From Candidatus Cloacimonadota bacterium (GTDB lineage Bacteria > Cloacimonadota > Cloacimonadia > Cloacimonadales > Cloacimonadaceae), in contig DAHVPA010000146.1 of the NCBI GenBank assembly GCA_027318525.1, positions 1 to 5,034 of the forward strand: a DNA stretch of 5,034 nt, given 5' to 3'. The notes under the pieces were generated by a model. It ran no database searches, was not told where the DNA came from, and worked only from the letters and a program-made list of their open reading frames with translations. Positions 1 through 5,034 of the stretch are shown here, piece by piece. The translations under genes and the position numbers were made by a program. Numbering within the stretch: the first letter of the stretch is position 1; each line of letters opens with the position of its first letter.

Positions 1-872
1 AAAGCCAGGTCGTTATTCATATTATACTGGTTTAGAATATAGGTCTGCAATTGCGCTGCAGTAGGACCTGCAGTTGCGATATCAACCACGTTTACCGTAA
101 ATCCTTTCTGTCTTTTCCATTCGACATAGGGCTGCAGGGTAGTGTTAAACATGCTGTTGGTGATGACCAGGATTCTGCCTGATTCGTCCAGCGTGGGATA
201 CTTGGCTTGGTCATAGTTGAGGAAAAGCCCTTTATAGATGCCGTCAAACCATCCACTGGCAGAGCTTTTGGCTGCCGACAGGGTGTTAACATTGTCCAGA
301 CCCGAATTGACTAATGCCAGCCTGAGATTGGTATAGACTCTCAGGGTGCGGGTATCCGGATAATAGACAAAGGGCTGGATATGGACAGTGATACCTCTGT
401 AGTCCCTGATGATAAAAGGCTCGGAAAGCTTCGCGAGTTCTGAAGGAAAGGAACCGTTACCCTGATAGAAGGTGTCAAAGCTCCAGGGAACTGTCTCCGG
501 GTCAATGTCACGGGTGATAATTCCCTTGGAGGGAGCAACCGGCATCACGATATCCGTATATTCAGAAGCAAGGAATTCCACTGTCATTTTAGCAGTGCCT
601 GGAATGGCAATACTTCGCGAAAGATAAGGCAACTGCGGAAGCCCTGCTTCCTGAGTGATGCCTTCCTTTTTCAGGGAAAGCTGCCAATATTCCGCTCCGT
701 TAATCCGGACAGCCTGACGTTCGAAATGCCCCAAGGACATTTCCAAAACAGTCTGCATGGCATCGGATGTAACGAGTCTGACCTCGTTCTGATGAGAGTT
801 AACTGTGTATTGCTCTGCTGCCAGTAACAGGCAAAAAACAGCAAGCAAAGCGAGCAATAGAATCTTCTTCAT
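1..872 (-). CDS. Secreted C25-family (gingipain-like) cysteine peptidase, second of a tandem pair, C-terminus off the left edge
   Basis: The frame opens with ATG at 872 and stays open for 290 codons to the window edge, where it is cut, so the catalytic residues and the tail are not visible. I translated it directly from the reverse strand and found no frameshift. Residues 1-19 form a signal peptide: MKK, a Leu-rich core, then AA before Glu20. Residues about 30-225 match a C25 propeptide, with the hallmark GLPQLPYLSRSIAIPG (77-92) and DIDPETVPW (122-130). From Gly232 the catalytic domain begins with RILVITN, then TTLQPYVEWKRQKGFTVNVV (244-263), which is the usual C25 entry strand plus helix. 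The same elements occur in the complete neighbour upstream (GLPRLP, DPASVP, TTLQPFVDWKTKQGF), so the two are homologous but clearly diverged. The start is set by AGGAGG six bases upstream. The role inferred from the family is an exported endopeptidase made as a zymogen. Activity and specificity cannot be judged here. Cys14 in the signal core does not sit in a convincing lipobox. Confidence 0.9.
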   Translation of the reverse strand, partial: MKKILLLALLAVFCLLLAAEQYTVNSHQNEVRLVTSDAMQTVLEMSLGHFERQAVRINGAEYWQLSLKKEGITQEAGLPQLPYLSRSIAIPGTAKMTVEFLASEYTDIVMPVAPSKGIITRDIDPETVPWSFDTFYQGNGSFPSELAKLSEPFIIRDYRGITVHIQPFVYYPDTRTLRVYTNLRLALVNSGLDNVNTLSAAKSSASGWFDGIYKGLFLNYDQAKYPTLDESGRILVITNSMFNTTLQPYVEWKRQKGFTVNVVDIATAGPTAAQLQTYILNQYNMNNDLA

Positions 873-878
873 TGAGTT

Positions 879-884
879 CCTCCT
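879..884 (-). promoter_or_regulatory. Ribosome binding site of the second C25 gene
   Basis: AGGAGG on the minus strand ends six bases before the ATG at 872. It lies inside the 28-base junction between the stop codon at 901-903 and this start. The junction contains no hairpin with a T-run, so read-through from the upstream peptidase gene and a shared transcript are likely. The strong match supports the start of the partial gene. Confidence 0.85.
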
Positions 885-900
885 GAAGAAAGCTTAAACT

Positions 901-3900
901 TTATTTCATTAACATCATTTTCTTGGTTTGGGAATAGCCATCCGCCTGCATCCTGTAAAGATACATGCCGCTGGTGACTGCTTTACCTGAAGCGTCTTTG
1001 CCGTTCCAGACCAGGCTGTGTCTGCCTGCTTTGAGGTTATCGCTGACCAGGGTTGTGACCAATTGTCCTCTGGTGTTGTAGATGGCGACGCTAACCTTGC
1101 CGGCTTGTTTCAACCCAAATCTGATGGTGGTTTCCGGATTGAACGGATTGGGATAGTTACCTTCCAGGCTCGTAATGGCAGGAATCTGGTTGGGGTCGTC
1201 ATTGGCAACTGTCTGAATATGCAGCGCCACCTGTTGGGAACCCATGCTCGGGTCATTGGAGGTGATGCTGATATTTTCGTTCAGAGTGAGCACGGAAGTC
1301 AGATAGAGGCTTACCCTGAAAATCCCGTTTCCGTTGGCTGGGATGCTGTAGCTGTAATTATCCGTAACGGGAACGCCGTTAAAGAACAGATTCACGACGG
1401 TTGGGACAGTTATCGTCCCGGTCAGAGGAACATTGCCCAGGTTGCGGATGACGATATCCTGAGTCACGGTGGTATTCAGGTCCACTTCGTCAAAGTTCAG
1501 TGCTGTAACTGGTTGATAATAGATTGGCAAGCTGGATCCGCCGGAAGCAGGATAGACGATATCGTCAACCCAGACGCAGTCAGAACCGCCGGTAGTGGAA
1601 TAATCCTTGGTATAGACCCATTTGAAGGTGTGTGGTCCGACTGTTACGGGATAGGTCTGCTGTGCCCAGGCTTGCGTGCCTGACCAGCTGCCCATTTCAT
1701 TGCTGTCTATGTAGAATTTGAGGAAATCATAGCCGCTTTCAGTGGAAGTCTTTCTCCAGAAGGAGATATTGCCTGCCATGCCGACATTCAGTTCCAGCAG
1801 CAGCTCTGTGGTTCCGTTGTTGCCGATGGCTCCTGATTTTGCGCTATAATTGCCCAAATGCGCATTGGTCGTTCCGCTGGCGACAGTCCAGGGTATGGTG
1901 CTGTCATTGATAAAAGGCGGTTCCGGAATAATACCAAGTTCAAAGCCTTCGCCGGAGGGTCCGACAGTGAGGGAAAACATGCTGTTGACCAGCAGGGAGC
2001 CGGAGGTCAGCGCCATGCCGATGGGAATACTGGTCCCGTCTGTTGCGTTGGCGGCAATCGTGACCTGGAAGTTAAGCGGAATATTCACTCCCGTATTGAT
2101 GCCGGGCAGGGTAAAACTGGTCTGTGAAGCTGTGGCATAAGGGCTGTTGATAACAACATTAAGCTGTGAAGGTGCCGCATTCATGTGACCTGTATTGTTT
2201 ACGTTGAAACTGACAGTTATCATCTCTCCGGCTTCAAAGGCTCCGTTGTTGTTCGGGTCGTAGTAGCCGGGTGAACTGAATGTAAGGATTGGTGCATTGA
2301 CTGTCAGGTTGCGCTCGGCTGTCCAGGTATCGGTGCCGCTGACAAAAGCGAAGTGAAAATCGACCACTGTCTGGTCGGGAATATCGTTGGCAATCGCCAC
2401 TCTGAAAGTGTTGGCTATGGTCTGAGGCGTATTTATCACGACAGAGGAAAGCGTGGCTGTGCCGTTGAGGATATTGACATAAGGACTGGTGCTGGTCAGG
2501 GTGGCGGTCACGTTTTGGGCATTAACTGTGCCCACGTTGTTGACCACTACGTCCAGATACATGGTTTCCCCTGCTTCTGCCACTGCATTATTACCGTCAT
2601 TTACACTCAAGCTGTTGACCAGCAGGTAAGGTCCGGCTGTGGTGGTGATCTGCACATCGGCAATCAGCGGCTGACGCAGTGATCGCGTCATGACCAGTTT
2701 GGCAGTGCCGGGATTGGTAAAGGGGGTAAAGTTCAAAGTCAGTGCGCCTGCAGCATCGGTCAATCCTGTGCCGTGCAGGACGCCATTCTGAGAAATTGCC
2801 ACATAGGTATAGGGGTCGGCAGTGATTTGCATACTGCTCATGCCCAGTTGCAGAGTGGGTGCATACTGTGCGTTGATAGCTGTGGGCATTCCCATATAGG
2901 GTATCAGACTGGGGTCGCCGAAGATGGAGTAGATTTCCCAGTAATAGTTGATTCTGCTGCTATTGGATGCTGTGACTGCCAGGTTGCCCATAAAGGTCAT
3001 GGAACCCATGGTGCTGATCCAGTCTGCAAAAGCTTCGTCATGGGAATGGAATAGCCCGTCATAGGCTCCAATCCGGTTGGCGACATAAGGTGAACCGCCG
3101 GAGACTATGGGCGGCTTGTGACCCACTGCCCAGTAATAGTCTTCATCCCAATAAGTGCTGTTGGTGCCGCCCACATAAGCGACTGCCGCTTTGTTGGGTG
3201 CACGGGTGATGGCTTCGCCAAAGCATTCGGGACTGTCAAAAGCGTTGGTCAGACAGCAGTTGCCCACTGCCACAAAGTATTTGTTGGTATTGGTCAGAGC
3301 GTTGATATTGGCAATCGTGACATTGGGGTCATACCAGATGGTCACATCGCCGTGGGCGGTATAGTTGATATATCCGATGCCGCTGCTCATATTAGAAAGA
3401 ATGCTGGCTTCGGAAGAACCCGATGCGGGATACATATAGCTGTGGTTTCTGATGTTATATGGTCCGAACGGAGTGGTGGTCGAATCTCCGAAGTAATTGG
3501 TCTTGCCATAGTTGACCTGACCGTTGGCATGAGTGGGTCCGTAATTGGAATCCACACCGGCAATCAGGACTGTGTGTGAAAGATAGGAGGGGTCGGGCAT
3601 GGTGAACATCTCATATTGCAAAGTCTTGTCCACATATGCCTGAACCTGCGCTGTCGATGTTGCGCTGAACCTGCCGAAATACATCTCGGGGACATATTCT
3701 GTGCCCTGCAATCTGACATAATTCAGGTCGGTGACGTGTCCGCCGCTGGTGCTGCCTGACCAGGCAGGAACCTGTCCCGTATCGCCCACTATCAGCAAAT
3801 AGGATGGAGCCGGATTGGTGGTCGTGGCTGCATTCCAGATATTCTGCAGATATGTCTTGATGGCTGTGGTGGTCGTCCCTGTCACGGCTGTGGTGGCGAC

Positions 3901-4713
3901 TGTCACATTAAAACCCTGCTTGGTTTTCCAATCGACAAAAGGCTGCAGGGTGGTGACATAGTTTGCCGGTGTGACAATAATCATGCCCAGAGGATAACGG
4001 TCCAGAGACGTCCTCATCGGTGCATAGTTAAAGACTGCCCTTGCCAGCATTCCTTCAAACGCCGGTGAATAATAACGCTGTGCCAGCTCATCAGTCGCTG
4101 CCCAATTGGCACCTTCATAGCTGACAAAGACGCTGGCGGCGGTGATGACTTCCAGCTCTCCCGAAGCGGGATTATATTGCACAGGAGTAAAGTCCAGAGC
4201 CACAAGGCGGGCACCGCGCATCATGCCGATTTCCTCGACCTTGATGGTGGGCTCGTTCGTCCACTTTGCTCCACTGTAAAACTCGTTGTTGTAAACAAAA
4301 GGAACACTTGCCGGATCAACGTTTTTGGCAACCGATTCCTGATGCGGCAGCAGAGGATTGTTTATCCCCAGGCTCGCCAGACTGACTGTGCTGAAAGTTC
4401 TGCCGGTCACCTGCGGGATTACATTCGCTTCCAGCGGAACCCGGATTATCTGGCGCAGCAGAGGCAGCCGCGGCAAACCCGTCCGGTTCGTATTGGCATA
4501 GCCTTCTATGCTGATTTCGGTAAAAACTCCCTGCGGAGTGCTGACATCCTGATAGAGCAGGCTGCCCACATTGTAATTGACTGTGATGCCTTCCAAAGTC
4601 GAACTCTCCAGACTGGCACCGGTCTGAGTGTTGGCTACTGCAATCGTGCCCTGCGCCGCAAACATCAGCCCGACGGCGGACAAAAGCACTATTAGCCACA
4701 TGAGGCTTTTCAT
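901..4713 (-). CDS. Modular secreted C25-family (gingipain-like) cysteine peptidase with adhesin-like modules and FlgD-like/type IX sorting tail
   Basis: Numbering is from the chosen ATG at 4713 (1270 residues). Domains: signal peptide 1-20 (ends MFAA); C25 propeptide about 40-235 (GLPRLP at 79-84); C25 catalytic domain about 240-608; IgSF-like domain about 610-690; two CARDB-like modules about 692-808 and 809-918, each with an EAGE motif; a jelly-roll module about 922-1056 resembling the gingipain cleaved-adhesin domain (SGYDFLKFYID, SDCVWVDDIVYP); an ASPM/HYDIN-like Ig module about 1060-1170; and a FlgD-like sorting tail about 1180-1270 (YPNPFNPETTIRF, ending KKMMLMK). Catalytic His454 lies in NYTAHGD and Cys487 in NCCLTNAF. 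Their 33-residue spacing equals that of RgpB His211/Cys244. The domain closes with IFGDPSLIP. By family this is an exported cysteine endopeptidase activated by propeptide removal. Export by type IX secretion and surface anchoring are inferred from the tail. A second ATG at 4719 is in frame, but AAGGAG abuts it directly, whereas 4713 has a normal six-base gap. It is probably co-transcribed with the downstream paralogue. Specificity is unknown: the residue aligned to RgpB Asp163 is Asn401. Confidence 0.95.
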   Translation of the reverse strand: MKSLMWLIVLLSAVGLMFAAQGTIAVANTQTGASLESSTLEGITVNYNVGSLLYQDVSTPQGVFTEISIEGYANTNRTGLPRLPLLRQIIRVPLEANVIPQVTGRTFSTVSLASLGINNPLLPHQESVAKNVDPASVPFVYNNEFYSGAKWTNEPTIKVEEIGMMRGARLVALDFTPVQYNPASGELEVITAASVFVSYEGANWAATDELAQRYYSPAFEGMLARAVFNYAPMRTSLDRYPLGMIIVTPANYVTTLQPFVDWKTKQGFNVTVATTAVTGTTTTAIKTYLQNIWNAATTTNPAPSYLLIVGDTGQVPAWSGSTSGGHVTDLNYVRLQGTEYVPEMYFGRFSATSTAQVQAYVDKTLQYEMFTMPDPSYLSHTVLIAGVDSNYGPTHANGQVNYGKTNYFGDSTTTPFGPYNIRNHSYMYPASGSSEASILSNMSSGIGYINYTAHGDVTIWYDPNVTIANINALTNTNKYFVAVGNCCLTNAFDSPECFGEAITRAPNKAAVAYVGGTNSTYWDEDYYWAVGHKPPIVSGGSPYVANRIGAYDGLFHSHDEAFADWISTMGSMTFMGNLAVTASNSSRINYYWEIYSIFGDPSLIPYMGMPTAINAQYAPTLQLGMSSMQITADPYTYVAISQNGVLHGTGLTDAAGALTLNFTPFTNPGTAKLVMTRSLRQPLIADVQITTTAGPYLLVNSLSVNDGNNAVAEAGETMYLDVVVNNVGTVNAQNVTATLTSTSPYVNILNGTATLSSVVINTPQTIANTFRVAIANDIPDQTVVDFHFAFVSGTDTWTAERNLTVNAPILTFSSPGYYDPNNNGAFEAGEMITVSFNVNNTGHMNAAPSQLNVVINSPYATASQTSFTLPGINTGVNIPLNFQVTIAANATDGTSIPIGMALTSGSLLVNSMFSLTVGPSGEGFELGIIPEPPFINDSTIPWTVASGTTNAHLGNYSAKSGAIGNNGTTELLLELNVGMAGNISFWRKTSTESGYDFLKFYIDSNEMGSWSGTQAWAQQTYPVTVGPHTFKWVYTKDYSTTGGSDCVWVDDIVYPASGGSSLPIYYQPVTALNFDEVDLNTTVTQDIVIRNLGNVPLTGTITVPTVVNLFFNGVPVTDNYSYSIPANGNGIFRVSLYLTSVLTLNENISITSNDPSMGSQQVALHIQTVANDDPNQIPAITSLEGNYPNPFNPETTIRFGLKQAGKVSVAIYNTRGQLVTTLVSDNLKAGRHSLVWNGKDASGKAVTSGMYLYRMQADGYSQTKKMMLMK

Positions 4714-4719
4714 AAACAT

Positions 4720-4725
4720 CTCCTT
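4720..4725 (-). promoter_or_regulatory. Ribosome binding site that decides the start of the large C25 gene
   Basis: AAGGAG on the minus strand is followed at once by an ATG (4719) and, six bases on, by a second in-frame ATG (4713). A Shine-Dalgarno with no spacer is unfavourable. A six-base spacer is normal and is also what the downstream peptidase gene uses. The protein from 4713 begins MKSLMWLIVLL, a standard signal-peptide N-terminus with Lys2. The start at 4713 is therefore preferred. The alternative adds only Met-Phe. Confidence 0.75.
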
Positions 4726-4739
4726 GTATCTATCCTAAT

Positions 4740-4748
4740 TTTATAGCA
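4740..4748 (-). promoter_or_regulatory. Candidate extended -10 promoter for the peptidase operon
   Basis: On the minus strand TGC-TATAAA (4748 to 4740) matches an extended -10 element, TGnTATAAT with one mismatch, in AT-rich DNA. Initiation about seven bases on would give a leader of about 20 bases that still contains AAGGAG. No good -35 hexamer sits 16-18 bases upstream, which is tolerable for an extended -10 but leaves the call tentative. The sigma-factor preferences of the host are unknown. Confidence 0.35.
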
Positions 4749-4913
4749 ATCTCTTTATTCCTTAATTTATTATGCAAAAAAAGCGCCGAATAATGGAAAA
4801 TCTGACCCGTCGCCTTGCCCCCAAACTCCGCAAGCTCTTTGCCTGAGCAGATTGAATTGCTATTCAGAGCAGTCCTCACCTGCGTCCTTTGAATCGGACT
4901 TTTCCCCCTTCTC

Positions 4914-4952
4914 TTTACATACATTCTAATCATTTGTGGCAAAAATACCACA
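4914..4952 (-). promoter_or_regulatory. Weak distal promoter candidate overlapped by a TGTGG-N8-CCACA inverted repeat
   Basis: On the minus strand TTGCCA (4942-4937) and TGTAAA (4919-4914) are 17 bases apart and resemble -35 and -10 boxes (5/6 and 4/6 matches to the sigma-70 consensus). An inverted repeat, TGTGG at 4935-4939 and CCACA at 4948-4952, covers the -35 box, as a repressor operator might. A transcript from here would have a leader of roughly 190 bases. Both signals are short enough to arise by chance. Confidence 0.2.
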
Positions 4953-4975
4953 TTTATCATCTTCCTTAATCACTG

Positions 4976-5014
4976 CGAGGGGTTATCGCGGGCTTTCCCC
5001 TCGATAACCCCTCG
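4976..5014. repeat. Perfect 13-bp inverted repeat (hairpin or palindromic intergenic element)
   Basis: CGAGGGGTTATCG at 4976-4988 is exactly complementary to CGATAACCCCTCG at 5002-5014, around a 13-base spacer at 4989-5001. TCAC (4970-4973) and GTGA (5015-5018) could add four pairs past a two-base bulge. Neither strand has a T-run after the stem, so it is not a typical intrinsic terminator. Candidates are a REP-like intergenic palindrome, an mRNA-stabilising hairpin at the end of a gene to the right, or a protein-binding site. The inverted repeat itself is certain. Its role is unknown. Confidence 0.7.
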
Positions 5015-5034
5015 GTGACCCCCCGCTGCCTGCA

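Larger units (their letters stand above)
4726..5034. other. Non-coding upstream region without a convincing gene
   Basis: This stretch holds the candidate promoters and the palindrome described separately. All three minus-strand frames entering from the right edge hit a stop within about 70 bases, so no long gene extends in from that side. A 76-codon minus-strand frame (4960 to 4730) and a 24-codon plus-strand frame (4772-4846) are open, but neither has a properly spaced Shine-Dalgarno or a recognisable product. The half near the operon (4730-4800) is AT-rich and includes a run of seven A on the plus strand with no stem beside it. The right end is GC-rich. I see no tRNA, riboswitch or CRISPR signature. 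Confidence 0.6.

Noticed and set aside
829..831. Cys14 of the second peptidase as a possible lipoprotein acylation site
   Set aside because: The preceding residues are Ala-Val-Phe rather than a lipobox such as Leu-Ala-Gly, and a normal signal-peptidase site follows at Ala19.
1018..1683. A 221-codon open frame on the plus strand opposite the adhesin-like part of the peptidase
   Set aside because: It is antisense to a well-supported coding region, has no recognisable domain or ribosome site, and such frames commonly arise from codon bias on the other strand.
3118..3579. A 153-codon plus-strand frame opposite the catalytic domain
   Set aside because: It lies opposite the residues forming the C25 active site, so the sense strand explains its conservation. 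There is no independent evidence of translation.
4774..4800. Run of seven T on the minus strand (plus-strand A at 4776-4782) after TTCGGCGC, as a terminator of an upstream gene
   Set aside because: No complementary arm precedes the T-run, so no stem can form.
4772..4846. A plus-strand 24-codon frame for a strongly basic peptide (MQKKRRIMENLTRRLAPKLR, then KLFA)
   Set aside because: It would make a cationic amphipathic peptide divergent from the operon, but there is no Shine-Dalgarno upstream of either in-frame ATG and it is short enough to occur by chance.
4853..4866. Small hairpin TGAAT-TGCT-ATTCA
   Set aside because: Five AT-rich pairs with no T-run are within chance expectation and have no supporting context.
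4730..4960. A 76-codon minus-strand frame just upstream of the peptidase gene, ending five bases before AAGGAG
   Set aside because: Its purine-rich GGAAG abuts the ATG with no spacer, the product matches nothing I recognise, and the frame runs through AT-rich DNA, a homopolymer run and both candidate promoters. Protein evidence or conservation in relatives would reverse this.
4979..5024. G-rich minus strand (G6, G4, G4) as a G-quadruplex
   Set aside because: Only three G-tracts of three or more lie close together. A fourth is missing and the tracts are better explained by the palindrome arm.

Overview
The window carries two genes on the minus strand, read from right to left and spaced like an operon, plus about 320 bases of non-coding DNA upstream of them. 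Both encode secreted cysteine peptidases of family C25, the gingipain family. The upstream gene (901-4713) is complete. It codes for a modular exoprotein of about 1270 residues: signal peptide, C25 propeptide, catalytic domain with a clear His/Cys pair, a chain of beta-sandwich modules including one that resembles the gingipain cleaved-adhesin domain, and a FlgD-like C-terminal sorting tail with the YPNPFNP motif. The downstream gene (872 to beyond the left edge) starts 28 bases after it with its own strong Shine-Dalgarno. Its visible 290 codons cover a signal peptide, a C25 propeptide and the first strand and helix of a C25 catalytic domain. Its catalytic residues and C-terminus lie outside the window.

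The tail of the YPNPFNPxTxIxF type is typical of the Fibrobacterota-Chlorobiota-Bacteroidota superphylum and its relatives, where it is linked to type IX secretion. The combination of a C25 peptidase, tandem Ig-like modules and this exact tail style recalls Cloacimonadota, but related candidate phyla cannot be excluded from sequence alone. Base composition looks balanced. Nothing suggests a phage, transposon, CRISPR array or RNA gene.

Layout: 1-872, second C25 peptidase (partial). 873-900, short junction with AGGAGG. 901-4713, first C25 peptidase. 4714-5034, leader and upstream region with AAGGAG, a candidate extended -10 promoter close to the gene, a weaker distal promoter overlapping a small inverted repeat, and a perfect 13-bp inverted repeat near the right edge.

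The two proteins probably act together outside the cell or on its surface in degrading proteins, one possibly processing or complementing the other. That joint role is an inference from co-location and homology. No wholly new system is evident. The points most worth a second look are the paralogue pair, the substrate-pocket changes relative to RgpB, the adhesin-like module within the same polypeptide, and the palindrome upstream.
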